DNA of 64,000 bases. Source: Rhabdophis nuchalis (taxonomy: Eukaryota; Chordata; Lepidosauria; Squamata; Natricidae). The number at the start of each line of letters is the position of its first letter. The stretch's first letter is position 1. Of the stretch, positions 50,217 through 60,493 are shown piece after piece. The translations under genes were made by a program, and so were the position numbers. The stretch is taken from assembly GCA_039707465.1 (NCBI GenBank), contig CM077644.1, positions 216,943,462 to 217,007,461 of the forward strand, in the 5' to 3' direction. Under the pieces are notes generated by a model. It saw only the letters and a list, made by a program, of their open reading frames with translations, was not told the DNA's origin and ran no database searches.

Positions 50217-51365
50217 TTTTCATAGATTTTCATGGGTCTAGTTGTATTCGGGTCTTTTCCCGTGTAAAATTGAGATTGTCTTGGCAACGTTTTGGCGGGG
50301 TCTCACTTGTCATCTTCAGGCTAGCATTTTTGGCTTCAGAGCTACCATTTTTCTATAAATCTTGGTGTGTGTGTGGAGTGCTGGCTTCGTTGCTGTGAGT
50401 AGGTTGATTGGCTGTGTAGTTGTATCATGATTGGTAAATTGGTGCTGATTGGTGCTGGCTGTGTATTCATTGTTCTTTTGTATTGTAATGGCCTGGGGGG
50501 TGGATGGGGCTTGTTTGTTGGCTAGTGCTGGTTTCCAGATGTCTGGTAGGTGGGAGGTATCGTCACATTTGTTCATGTTGTGGGGATATTTCTCTATTTC
50601 AATGGCTTCCATAATTATTCTCTTGTTGAACTGTTCAGTTTTGGAGATTAATTTGGTTCCTTCAAAAGCAATTTCATGTCCTGTAGCTTTAAGGTGCTGG
50701 TAGAGGGAGGTTTCTTTTTTTCTTACTGCGTTCTTGTGTTCTGAAGGCTGCCTTGATATTGTGCTTGTGGAGAATTTTGCTGATTTTATCTGTGGTGCCT
50801 TTGATGTGAGGGATGAGAGCGATGCCATTGTCCTGTTCTGTGTCTCGGTTCTTGGGGGGGGTGTCTCCTTTTGGATTAGGTTAATTGTTTTTCTTTGGAA
50901 TCCGTTGGAGATTAATATGTTTGTGAGAGTGTGTAATCCAGCTTTCAGGTGGTCTTTGTCGGCTAGGTGTTTGGTTCTGGAGATGAGGGGCTTGGCTACA
51001 GAGTTAATCTGTGCAGGGTAGTGATGGGATTGTGTGTTTAGGTAGCGGTTGGTGTGTGTGTGTGTGTGTGTTTTCTGGTAGATGGTGTGTCCTAGGGAGC
51101 CATTGGGTTTTTTGTAGATTAGGACGCCCAGAAAGGGAAGTTGGTTATTAGCTTCTATTTCCATAGTGAATTGTATTTTGGGGTGTAGGCTGTTGAGATG
51201 TGTGAGAAGTTGTCCAGTTTTTCTTTTCCATGTGGCCAAATTACGAAAGTGTCATCTACATATCTAAGCCAGAGTTTGGGTTTGTGTTCAGATTTATCTA
51301 AGGCGTTGGTTTCAAAATGTTCCATGTATAAGTTTGCGATGAGAGGTGAGAGGCCAATTTAATAT
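50217..51365 (-). pseudogene. Penelope-like element: reverse transcriptase end and GIY-YIG-region remnant
   Basis: Read right to left, the first part (51360-51240) gives LIANLYMEHFETNALDKSEH then LWLRYVDDTFVIW, containing the YVDD catalytic motif. A 307-codon open frame follows (51239-50316), but in a shifted frame: the YVDD frame runs on as WPHGKEKLDNF, whereas the downstream homology (THLNSLHPKIQFTMEIEANN, LPFLGVLIYKKPNGSLGHTI) is in the other frame. Next come DRYL-like and SHHYPAQINSV phrases, then a HLKATGHEIAFEGTKLISKT / IIMEAIEIEKYPHNMNK stretch typical of the segment after the endonuclease. A long deletion or divergence removes most of the GIY-YIG domain. The 3' end reads KRYQDNLNFT-like in another frame. 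The element is 5'-truncated and dead. Confidence 0.8.
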
Positions 51366-51544
51366 CTTCAAGGTTCCTGTTAAAACTCAAAGCACATCTG
51401 CTTATAATTCAAGTTTCTTGATTTGGTTTGAAGGCTAGCCTGCATCCTGTAACAGATAGAAAGTTCCTAGACAATATGAGAGTTTATATTATAACAGAAT
51501 AGCTTGAACATCCACTGGGTTTGTGTCTGAGGATCCACAATATT

Positions 51545-51610
51545 CAGAATCCAGAATCAGAATAAAGCTGGAAGAGACCTTGGAGGTCTTCTAATCCAGG
51601 CCCCTGCTCA
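51545..51610 (-). mobile_element. CR1 3' terminal fragment
   Basis: CAGAATCAGAATAAAGCTGG, AAGAGACCTTGGAGGTCTTC and TAATCCAGGCCCCTGCTCAA form the antisense CR1/L3 3' end. Confidence 0.75.
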
Positions 51611-52740
51611 ATATGGGCACGATAATATGATTAAAAACTTGCCTCTTTTGCACATATTTTGCACTTGCAAGCTCACAAATATTGACCCTTCTTTACGGAT
51701 GTTGCTGGTTTTGTAGCTATGCAACACATACCATGCCTGTATGTTTAAAAAACAATTTAACTTTTAATAACATAAATGGAGTTTGGTTATTTCTAGTAGA
51801 AGTGTAAGAAAGTATAAGATATATTACCTATTTGGTGATGTGTAAATACTGGATGTATGTCATACAAGACTGACAAAGTGCTGACAGAGCACTTATTTTA
51901 CAAGCTGGAAAAAATAAGTACCAGGAAAAAGAATTAATTCTCACAGCCCTTCAGAAAAGCGTCACCAATGTAGAACTGCAGAGGAAGCAGCATAATTCAC
52001 CCAGAAACAAGGGGGATATTACTCAGCAGGTAGAATACAAAAGAGTCAAGGAATTATGCCAGATAAACAGTTTGTGAGGAAGCATAACAATAATTCACTC
52101 CTGGGGACAATTCTTTACAGAGCAGTAGCCTGAAAGTCATACTCAATGTAGCTGAATTAAAATCAACTGTGCTACCCTTAAGATTAATCTTTAGAGGCAA
52201 GATGCAAGAGGACTAAATGATTCTAGGGCACTAGACATATTGAACGTGAATTGTTTACTAATAGTAGACAATTATTTGGAAAAAAATGAATTTATTAAAC
52301 AGCCCCAGGGTGGCAGCCTAGGAACTTGCTATTTTTTCCCACTGCTTACACATTTTTCCTAAATGCTCATATACTAAAAAATATGTAGTTTAATGTAACC
52401 TGGTACATGTAAAGCTCTAGATGGTTTCGCCATCAACATTTTACAGTAGGAAGAACAACCTGCAATGCCCCAATCTTTTCTTGCAGCTTCCAAAGCTACT
52501 CAATCCACAGATGTCCAAACAGGTTTAACAGTATTAGGGTGGGATGGGGAGGACCCTCAACTCACTCCACCCCAAAACTCCTCAACCAGAAGTTCTCTAT
52601 TCCGAATCTGAGGAAGATTAATTGCAATAAATTGATGGAAGAATTTTCTAAGTAGGATTATCCATGTTACTCAAATGCAGAATGTTTAGTTTCTCAATTA
52701 AATGATTGCTCAACTACTTTAGAAAGAAGATGTGACAAAT

Positions 52741-52772
<32 letters not shown>

Positions 52773-53082
52773 TTTGATTAATTAATTTTACCCATCTTAC
52801 CACAGGAAAACTCTGCATAGGAACTTTTTGTGCATGCATTTTCACTTCCGTATGTTTTAGAGTGTGAAATCCACAGATAATTCCTGAGTATTACTCGCAA
52901 TATTGTGCAGAGTTCAAAATAAACATTAGACAAATGTAACAAGAATTTATTTATTTATTGTTTAAATTCAATCATTGGATGAAGATCGAGGACTTGTTGG
53001 GCTGAACTGAATTCCAAAAAGTCTTGCTGAAATGGAGTCCCTTCTGAAAGCAACAAGATATAATCACAAGTAAACCCTAAGG
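51611..53082. other. Intergenic DNA
   Basis: Contains a (TTTA)n repeat at 52738-52772; otherwise nothing recognised. Confidence 0.5.
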
Positions 53083-53439
53083 TGGAGCAAGGTGGTTCAA
53101 TGGCTAAGATCCTGAGCTTGTTGATCAGAAAGGTCAGTAATTCAGTGGTTCGAATCCCTGGTGTCGCATAATGGAGTGGCTCCCATTACTTGTTCCAGCT
53201 TCTGCCAACCTAGCAGTTCGAAAGCATGTAAAAATGCAAGTAGAAAAACAGGGGCCACCTTTGGTGGAAAGGGAACAGCGTTCCATGTGCCTTCAGTGTT
53301 TAGTCATGCCGTCCACATGACCATGGAGACATCTTCGGACAGTGCTGACTCTTCGGCTTTGAAATGGAGATGAGCACTCCCTAGAGTCGGGAACGACTAG
53401 CACATATGTGCGAGGGGAACCTTTACCTTTGAACCCTAT
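53083..53439 (+). mobile_element. tRNA-derived SINE with Bov-B-like tail (Sauria-like)
   Basis: The head has an A-box-like GGTGGTTCAATGGCTAAG and a perfect B-box GGTTCGAATCC (53147-53157). Next come CCCATTACTTGTTCCAGCTT, TTCGAAAGCATGTAAAAATG, AAAGGGAACAGCGTTCCATG and CCGTCCACATGACC. The tail GTCGGGAACGACTAGCACAT-ATGTGCGAGGGGAACCTTTA resembles the Bov-B 3' end, consistent with mobilisation by Bov-B. The name Sauria-like is tentative. Confidence 0.8.
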
Positions 53440-53485
53440 CCTTGCATTTCATTCCACCAAAAGTTGCATTTTACTGGGTGGGACA

Positions 53486-54415
53486 TCATCATCCATCATA
53501 TCGCCACAGCCAACTTGCCGTGGCCAACTCGCACCAGGACAACTTGCTGTGGCACAAGAGTTACACTAAAATCAACGAAATGGTGGGATAGAATCATTAG
53601 GAGATGGTGCTAGATTTCCGGAAGCACAGAGAGGAACCTGCCCCACTGTATATCGAGGGGGGCTGTGTGGAGAGGGTTTCCTCTTTTAAATCCTTGGGAG
53701 TGCTTATTAGTCAAGATCTCACCTGTAAAAACAACACGTCTCTGGTGATTGGAAAGGCCCAACAGAGACTTCATTTCTTTAGAGTCCTGTGAAAAACTCA
53801 GGTGGAACGGCTGATGATCTCTTTCTATTGGTCCATATTGCATTATAGTATGGTATGCTGGTTTAACAGCTGTGGGCAGGAAGGCACTATAGAGAGTGAT
53901 CAATTCGGCACAAGAAACCATTGGTTGCCCTCTAACACCACTGGATGACATTGCCAGGTCTTGCTGCTTTAACAGAGTAAGGAGGATACTCAGAGATGAT
54001 TCACACTCTGGCCAGTGTCTCTTTGCACTTCTACCATCAGGCAGAAGTCATCAAAGTATAGCCAGCCGAACAAATAGGCTCAAAAATAGCTTCTATCCTT
54101 GGGCTGTCAGACTTTTAAATACAACCACAATCACTCCACCCACACGTGGAAATATATGACTAGTTTTTCTTTTTCTTTCTTTTTTCGTTTCTGCTATAAT
54201 TTTGCACCAGTGAGGCTAAAACCAATTTTGTTGTATTTATTTTGTAGAATGACAATAAAGGCTATACTATTAAAGAAAGGATGCAAAAGGAGGGACAGAA
54301 TGAAACGCGAAAGGCAAAAATTAAAATGTTTTTTTATTTAAAATAAATAATGGTTAAATTGTCCCGCAGCAAGCTGGCCGTGGGCAAATTGTCCCGTTGC
54401 TACGGGACTACAAGC
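53486..54415. mobile_element. Possible DNA transposon (GGGACAA-repeat ends) interrupted by a LINE
   Basis: The left segment (53486-53560: GCCAACTTGCCGTGGCCAAC, CAGGACAACTTGCTGTGGCA) and the right segment (54355-54400: AATTGTCCCGCAGCAAGCTG, GCCGTGGGCAAATTGTCCCG) are imperfect inverted repeats of each other. The Rex1-like fragment lies between them. The family is not identified. Confidence 0.4.
53602..54280 (+). mobile_element. Rex1/CR1-group LINE, C-terminal fragment
   Basis: The plus-strand translation reads VLDFRKHREEPAPLYIEGGC, VERVSSFKSLGVLISQDLTC, KAQQRLHFFRVL; after frameshifts it reads DDSHSGQCLFALLPSGRSHQ and KNSFYPWAVRLLNT, the typical C-terminal order of Rex1/Babar-type RT. The 3' end GACAATAAAGGCTATACTAT is a short-repeat LINE tail. 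The ORF has several stops. Confidence 0.7.
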
Positions 54416-54419
54416 CCTT

Positions 54420-55009
54420 TCCAAGGGCGTCTTCCGCTTTAAATAGTCCCACGTGCTCTCCGCCCCCCTACACGCCCCCCTCCCTCCCTCCAACGCTCCT
54501 GGCTCGGCGCATTTACCGGCTCCCCCGCCCTCCGGAGAGAATGCCGCTTGAGGCTTACAGAGGTAGAAAAGCTTAGAGGTAGAAAAAGGCAGCTCACTTC
54601 TTGGTTCGATTTGCCTTTTTTTTTTTCTCCCAGCCGGAAAGGATGGGAAGGGGAGTAAATGCTTATGGAAATACGAGACATTTGTTTTCCTGATCTTCAG
54701 GCGCTTTCCCCCCCTTTTTGTCCCAAAGGAGGGAGCTGGCAAATAAGGGGTTCAAGGTGACGAGACTTGGGATTTATAAAAAGTGGAAGAGGACAGTTAT
54801 TGGGCACTATCTGAAGAGCTGCCTTTGATAAGTCAAAGGTGGAGGGAATTTTCACCGGGCTGCCGCTCAGTTTCATTTAGCCACAATCGAGGGGACAAAA
54901 ATTCAGATAACCAAGAGACTTTCTTGAGCTTCCAGAATTCCCCAGCTACCACGGCTTGTTCTGGGAGGATTCCCAGCAATCCAATCGCACCCCATGTATT
55001 TCTCTATTG
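54420..55009. other. GC-richer DNA upstream of the SMIM15 promoter
   Basis: Moderate CpG (54420-54560) and pyrimidine-rich tracts. Open frames here have no recognisable domain. Confidence 0.4.
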
Positions 55010-55144
55010 CAGAGCTCCCCAAACTTGGCAACTTTAAGCCTTGTGGACTTCAATTCCCAGAATTCTCTAGTCAGCTATGCTGGCTGGAGAATTCTGGGAG
55101 TTGAAGTCCACAAGGCTTAAAGTTGCCAAGTTTGGAGAGCCCTG
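55010..55144. mobile_element. Palindromic hAT MITE (family P) in the SMIM15 upstream region
   Basis: The arms (CAGAGCTCCCCAAACTTGGC... and ...GCCAAGTTTGGAGAGCCCTG) pair over almost 60 bases around GTCAGCTATGCTGGCTG. It lies about 200 bp upstream of the CpG-rich SMIM15 promoter block. No clear target duplication. Confidence 0.85.
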
Positions 55145-55199
55145 TTCTCCCCCCCCCCCCCATAATAATAGTATTACCATGAATACTAATGATTACTCA

Positions 55200-55880
55200 T
55201 AATAGTTTTCGTATGCGTTTATGCCTGACGCACAAGTCTGATTTTTTGGGTGTGTGTGTGTGAGAGGTTTTCATCCTTCTCCGCTTGTCCCAGGAAAGCC
55301 CCGTTCCCTAAAAGGCAGAGAAGGCGGGGTTTCCTATCCGGAAAGGAGTGACGTAATTCCCCTCGGCGTCCGCTCGGGAATACCGGTGAAGACGGGCTCC
55401 AGTCGGAAGTTGGCTTCCTTTTACTTCCTCTTTCCGGTTGGCGGGTGAGCGAACCCTCGAGCCAAGATCTGGGGGTGGGGTGGCGGAGAGAGGGGGGGGG
55501 GCAGGTGTTCTGCATTGAGGGAGGTAAGGAAGGTGACCACGCGCGCTACGTCGGGCCAGGCGGGGGACCCTCGCCGTCGTGCGCGCGCCAGACGTACCCG
55601 CGCTCGCCCCACCTTTGCTCTCTATTTGCCTGGGCGTCTGGGGTGAACTTTCTTCAGCTTGTCGTCCGAGAGGGAGGGGGGGAGAGACGGCTACTAGGCT
55701 TCTTAAGAGTCTCAGGCGACCTTCTGGCGCGCCTTGGTTAGGGTTGCCAATGTTTTGTGGTCGCATCCCACTCCCCTGCAGAAATTCAACAGGGGAAGTC
55801 CTCCGCACGCAGGCGCAGTACGGAGCAGAAATCAGTGAGGGAAACGCCCCGTAATTCCCTTTGGGTCTTTCCCAGCCCCG
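55200..55880 (+). promoter_or_regulatory. CpG-rich probable SMIM15 promoter and first exon
   Basis: This is a CpG-rich block upstream of SMIM15 in the correct orientation. It contains a CRE-like TGACGTAA (55349-55356), an ETS-like TCCGGAA (55337-55343) and pyrimidine-rich ETS-type words ACTTCCTCTTTCCGG (55423-55437). Good plus-strand donors follow: GCGG|GTGAGC at 55444/55445 and GGGAG|GTAAGG at 55523/55524. A non-coding exon 1 ending at one of these would join to 63025 or 63722. TSS and exon start are not determined; the link to SMIM15, 8 kb away, is inferred. Confidence 0.5.
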
Positions 55881-55917
55881 CCCAGCTCGCGCGCGTGCGT
55901 GCGTGTGTGTGTGTTTG

Positions 55918-56165
55918 TGGGGAACATTTTATTTTATTATATTTATTTTTATTGTATTTTTTTTTATTATTGTATTTATTTTTATTTTAGTTATTATTTT
56001 AGTTACTTTTATTTTATTATTGTATTTATTTTTATTTATTATTATATTTATTTATTGCATTTATTAATTATTGTATTTTTTTTATTATTGTATTTATTTT
56101 TATTTACTATTGTTTTAATTTTTATTATATTTATTTTTATTTTATTTATTTTTATTTTATTTATT
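55918..56165. repeat. AT-rich (TTTTA/TTTA)n expansion
   Basis: About 250 bases of TTTATTTTTATT-type units directly abut the 3' end of an antisense LINE fragment (56166 onward). On the minus strand it reads as an expanded A-rich LINE tail. Confidence 0.9.
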
Positions 56166-56375
56166 TCGTCAAACATGTATTAGATAACATATATAAGTAT
56201 AAACATGCTTTTGAACACATGAAATGCATACAAATAAAAAGGAACAGTAGGACAGGGACAATAGGCACATTGGTGCGCTTATGCACGCCCCTTACAGACC
56301 TCTTAGGAATGGGGTGAGGTCGGTGTAAGTAAGGTGTGCTCCTTGCCTGGATAGATATAAAATACAGGTTTGTCA
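56166..56375 (-). mobile_element. Probable LINE 3'UTR fragment
   Basis: AGGACAGGGACAATAGGCAC, TGGTGCGCTTATGCACGCCC and CTTACAGACCTCTTAGGAAT are phrases I associate with a repeated snake LINE 3' end in antisense orientation. The A-rich tail lies on the left, as expected. Family not certain. Confidence 0.45.
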
Positions 56376-56711
56376 ATTGCCTCATTCCTGAGGTTTCATG
56401 TTAGGACTCATGGTCTTAAATTTAAAAATTTAACATAACTTCATTATCCTTTTTTTTTTAAACTGCGAGCAGAACGGCCCACGTTAAAAATGAAATTCCG
56501 TTGCCTGCTCTCCAGAGAAGGTGTGTAGGTGTGTGAAGATAGACAAAGGTATTATGGCTGCATTCACATAGCTGCTTGCAAATCCTTCTAAACTCTGGGA
56601 AGTACTTCTCAAGAACCAGCCTTTCCGTCACCCAAAAGATCCGATTTAATTTGTTACGGCACGCAAGACATTGCCCTGTCAACATGTTGGCAAGCTGACT
56701 TCAGTCTTCTT
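56376..56711. other. Intergenic DNA
   Basis: Nothing recognised. Confidence 0.5.
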
Positions 56712-57342
56712 TTAAGGCTGTGTTTTGCTTTCTGGAGGCTTCCTTGAAGCCTCCGGAGTACGAAAAACTGGCCCGGACTTCTGATTTGCTTGTAGGGCCG
56801 TTTTCCGCCCTCTGGAGCCTTCAGGAGGCTTCTCTGAAGCTCAGGAGGGCAAAATGCTCTCTACATGGGGCTTCCCTTGAGGTGCACTCAAAAGCTACAG
56901 TTAGTCCAGAATGCGGCCGCGCGGGAGCTACTAGATGCTCCCACATAACACCGATCCTGTGCGAGCTGCACTGGCTTCCTGTGGTCTTTCGGGTGCGCTT
57001 CAAGGTTTTGACGACCATCTTTAAAGCGCTCCATGGCTCGGGGCCTAGTTATATGCGAGACCGCCTCCTGCCCCATACATCCCTTCGGCCGATCCGCTCC
57101 CACAGAGAGGGTCTTCTCAGGGTGCCGTCGGCCGGGCAATGCCGTCTGGCGACACCCAGGGGAAGAGCCTTCTCTGTGGCGGGCCCTGCCCTTTGGAACG
57201 ACCTACCCCCTGAATTGCGCACCATCACCGACCACCGCCTCTTCCGCCAGTGTCTGAAGACACATCTTTTCCAGCACGCCGGCCTAGCCTAACCTCCCAT
57301 GGGGACTATTTTAGAGAGTTTTAAATTGGGAATTTTAAAATT

Positions 57343-60300
57343 CAAAATCAAAATCAAATCAAATCATTTAATACTTATAAACCGCGCCCTCTCCCCATGG
57401 GGACTCGGGGCGGTGCACAGGTAGAATAAAAACAGTAGAAAACATACAAACATCAATAAAATATACAAACAATTTAAAAGCAAATTAAACACAGCCTGTG
57501 CTAAAATCCCATTTAACTAACTAAACTAAAATTTACCCAGTAAAAACCCTAGACGGGGACTATCCCAAACCGGCCAGACGGAAAAAGTAAGTTTTTAATT
57601 TAAGACGGAAGGAGCGGAGGTCCGTGGTCGTCCTAATATCGGGGGGAAGGTCGTTCCAGAGGGCCGGGCCCGCCACAGAGAGAGCCCTTCCCCTGGGTGT
57701 CGCCCGCTGACACAGTCTAGTGGACGGCACCCGGAGAAGTCCCTCTCTGTGGGAGCGAATCGGCCGTGAGGATGTATGAGGCAGGATCCGATCCCGCAGA
57801 TAGCTAGGTCCCGAGCCATGGAGCGCTTTAAAGATGATAATTAACACCTTGAAGCGCACCCGGAAGACGACAGGTAGCCAGTGCAGCTCGCGCAAGAGCG
57901 GTGTTACATGGGTAGACCTTGCGGTCCCCATAATTACTCGCGCGGCTGCATTCTGGACTAGCTGAAGTCTCCGGGTGCACCTCAAGGGAAGCCCCATGTA
58001 GAGAGAGTTGCAATAGTCCAGTCGGGATGTCACGAGCGCATGAGTGACTGTGCGAAGGGCGTCCCGATCCAATAGGGGGCGCAATTGGCGAACCAGGCGA
58101 ACCTGGTAAAACGCCCTCCTGGCCACGGCCGTCACTTGATCTTCCATGGACAGCCGGGCATCCAGGAGGACACCCAAATTGCGCGCCCCATCCACAGGGG
58201 CAAGATGTTCGCCCCCTATGGCCAGCGATGGAGTGAGCTGGTTGAATCGGGCGGCCGGAAACCACAGCCACTCGGTCTTGGTCGGGTTGAGCCTGAGTCC
58301 GTTACTTCCCATCCAGATCCGCACGGCTTCCAGGCACTGGCACATCACCGCTACGGCATCGTTGGGGTGGTTTGGGGTAGATATGTACAGCTGGGTGTCA
58401 TCAGCGTACAGGTGGTACTCTACCCCAAAACCACGGATGATCTCACCCAGCGGCTTCATGTATGTGTTGAACAGGAGGGGCGAGAGGACCGACCCCTGAG
58501 GCACCCCACATACGAGGGGTCTCGCGGTCGACCTCTGCCCCCCTGCCAACACAAATTCCGATCGGCCAGAGAGGTAGGAGGAGAACCACCGTAGAACGGT
58601 GCCTCCCACCCCCAACCCCCCCAGCCGATGCAATAGGATACCATGGTCGATGGTATCGAAAGCCACCGAGAGGTCTAATAGGACCAGGATGGAGGAACAT
58701 CCCCCATCTCTGGCCCTCCAGAGATCATCAACCAACGCGACCAATGCCGTCTCGGTGCTATGCCCGGGCCGAAAGCCGGACTGGCACGGATCTAGATAAT
58801 CAACTTCCTCCAGGTGACGGGGAAACTGTTGTGCCACCACACTCTCAACAACCTTCGCCAAAAAGGGAAGGTTGGAGACTGGACGGTAGTTGTTCAAAAC
58901 AGCTGGATCCAAAGAGGGCTTCTTAAGGAGGGGCCTCACCATCGCTTCTTTTAGGGAAGCAGGCAAGGAACCCTCACTTAAGGATGCGTTGACAACCTCT
59001 TGGAGCCAGCCTCGTGTCACCTCCCAGGATGCCAGTACAAGCCAGGAGGGACACGGGTCCAATAAACATGTGGTGGCTCGCAGTCGCCCACGTAACCTGT
59101 CCATATCCTCGGAAGTAACGGAGTCAAACTCCTCCCAAACAAGATCTGTCTCGTGGCATCCCACTGGGCCATGAATGGGGGCTAGCTCGTTCTGTATCTG
59201 AGCGATTTTCTCCTGCAGAAAAATCACAAATTCCTCTGCTCTACCCTGTAACGGGGCTTCCCGCACCCTCTGTTGAAGGAGGGAGCGGGTCACCCTAAAC
59301 AGGGCGGCAGGGCGGTTTTCTGCGGATGCTATGAGAGTAGCACAATGATGGCGTTTGGCTGCTCTCAGCGCCACAATGTAAGTCCGTAAATGGGCTCTTA
59401 CCTGTGTCCGGTCAGATTCAGAACGGGTAGACCTCCATCTTCCCTCTAGGCATCTCTTGCGGCGTTTCATCACCCGCAGCTCCTCGGTGAACCAAGGAGC
59501 CAGGGTGTTTCGCCGCCGCAAGAGAGGCCGCAAGGGCGCGACCCGATCCAAGGCTCCCGTGGTCGCAATATTCCATGCGGCCACGAGGTCCTCCATCGGG
59601 GCGCGGGTCAGGGGTACAGGAACTGGCCCAAGCGCCGTTTGGAACCCATCCGGGTCCATCAGGCGCCTGGGGCGGAACCAGATTGGTGACTCAGGTTCCG
59701 CCTCCCCGCGGAGGGGAGCAGCGGTCGGAAAGTCGAGCCGGAGAAGTGAGTGGTCTGTCCATGACAAGGGTGTGATGACTATATCCCCTATACCCAGATC
59801 ACTCTTCCATTGGCCTGAGACAAAGATGAGATCCGGTGTATGTCCACCCTCGTGAGTGGGGCCTTGAATTAGTTGGGTCAGGTCCATGGCCGTCATGGAA
59901 GCCATGAACTCCCGAGCCACCTCGGATGATTCGCCCACCGATGGCAGATTAAAGTCCCCCATGACTAAAAGTCTGGGGGTCTCAACTGCCACCGTAGCGA
60001 TCACCTCCAGGAGCTCGGGCAGGGCTGCTGCTACATAGCGGGGAGCCAGGTATACAACCAGCAAGCCCAACTGCCTCCCTAGGCCCCACTTCACACAGAG
60101 GGACTCACAACCGGTAGTCTGTGGCACAATGGTCTCTCTCGGTTCAAGACCTTCCTTTACAATGACCGCTACCCCACCGCCCCTACCTAGGGCCCGGGGC
60201 TGATGAAACGCACGGTAACCTGGTGGGCACATTTCAACGAGGGGGAGTCCACCCTCGTGGCCCAACCAGGTCTCCGCAATTCCCACCAGGTCCGGCTCCC

Positions 60301-60493
60301 CCTCTGACACAAGGTCATGAACGAGGGGGGCTTTGTTGGCAACGGACCTGGCGTTGCAGAACATCAGCCGCAGGCCCTGGCTCTGTACTCCCTGGCCACC
60401 TAGCCTGCGGGGGTTGAGGCACTTGACCGTTTGAAGCCAACGGCTTCGCGCCCCCAACCGGGAGAATAACGTTTGTCTCCCCTCGGATCTGCC
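57343..60493 (-). mobile_element. Nearly complete L2-type LINE with open ORF2, nested in an L2 copy
   Basis: About 3.15 kb, bounded by TTAAAATT on the left (57335-57342) and TTAAATT on the right (60494-60500), a plausible imperfect target duplication. Reading right to left: open frame to about 57560, then a 3'UTR with GTGCACCGCCCCGAGTCCCC, GGGGAGAGGGCGCGGTTTAT and a terminal TTTGAT-type repeat (57343-57370). Its 3' tail differs from the GGGATATAAA tail of the other L2 copies, so it is a distinct subfamily. The 5' end stops at or just before the start of ORF2. Confidence 0.9.
57560..60457 (-). CDS. L2/CR1-group ORF2: endonuclease-reverse transcriptase, uninterrupted
   Basis: A frame of 965 codons without a stop. 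Residues about 31-245 form an APE-type endonuclease: CNARSVANK (N36), IAETWLG (E62), LVMGDFNLPS (D168, N170), HTPDLIFV (D209), WTDHSLLRL (D235, H236). Residues about 500-740 form the reverse transcriptase: LNNYRPVSNLPFLAKVVE, SGFRPGHSTETAL, VLLDLSVAFDTIDHG (catalytic Asp near 595), CGVPQGSVLSPLLF and HLYADDTQLY (catalytic DD at 686-687). A CR1/L2-type C-terminal domain follows (WLPVVFRVRFKVL, GPALWNDLPPDIR). The frame's first codon here is TTG; there is no in-frame ATG before residue 32, and the frame stays open up to the element's 5' junction (stop TAA at about 60493-60495 lies in the target). So the natural start was probably lost by 5' truncation. All key catalytic residues appear intact. 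Confidence 0.9.
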   Translation of the reverse strand: MGARSRWLQTVKCLNPRRLGGQGVQSQGLRLMFCNARSVANKAPLVHDLVSEGEPDLVGIAETWLGHEGGLPLVEMCPPGYRAFHQPRALGRGGGVAVIVKEGLEPRETIVPQTTGCESLCVKWGLGRQLGLLVVYLAPRYVAAALPELLEVIATVAVETPRLLVMGDFNLPSVGESSEVAREFMASMTAMDLTQLIQGPTHEGGHTPDLIFVSGQWKSDLGIGDIVITPLSWTDHSLLRLDFPTAAPLRGEAEPESPIWFRPRRLMDPDGFQTALGPVPVPLTRAPMEDLVAAWNIATTGALDRVAPLRPLLRRRNTLAPWFTEELRVMKRRKRCLEGRWRSTRSESDRTQVRAHLRTYIVALRAAKRHHCATLIASAENRPAALFRVTRSLLQQRVREAPLQGRAEEFVIFLQEKIAQIQNELAPIHGPVGCHETDLVWEEFDSVTSEDMDRLRGRLRATTCLLDPCPSWLVLASWEVTRGWLQEVVNASLSEGSLPASLKEAMVRPLLKKPSLDPAVLNNYRPVSNLPFLAKVVESVVAQQFPRHLEEVDYLDPCQSGFRPGHSTETALVALVDDLWRARDGGCSSILVLLDLSVAFDTIDHGILLHRLGGLGVGGTVLRWFSSYLSGRSEFVLAGGQRSTARPLVCGVPQGSVLSPLLFNTYMKPLGEIIRGFGVEYHLYADDTQLYISTPNHPNDAVAVMCQCLEAVRIWMGSNGLRLNPTKTEWLWFPAARFNQLTPSLAIGGEHLAPVDGARNLGVLLDARLSMEDQVTAVARRAFYQVRLVRQLRPLLDRDALRTVTHALVTSRLDYCNSLYMGLPLRCTRRLQLVQNAAARVIMGTARSTHVTPLLRELHWLPVVFRVRFKVLIIIFKALHGSGPSYLRDRILPHTSSRPIRSHREGLLRVPSTRLCQRATPRGRALSVAGPALWNDLPPDIRTTTDLRSFRLKLKTYFFRLAGLG

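Noticed and set aside
53110..53160. tRNA gene
   Set aside because: A and B boxes are present, but no cloverleaf closes and the sequence continues as a SINE.
54338..54742. 134-codon antisense frame upstream of the SMIM15 promoter
   Set aside because: No domain; overlaps transposon end and pyrimidine tracts.
58085..58594. 169-codon plus-strand frame opposite the L2 ORF
   Set aside because: Antisense shadow of the reverse transcriptase.
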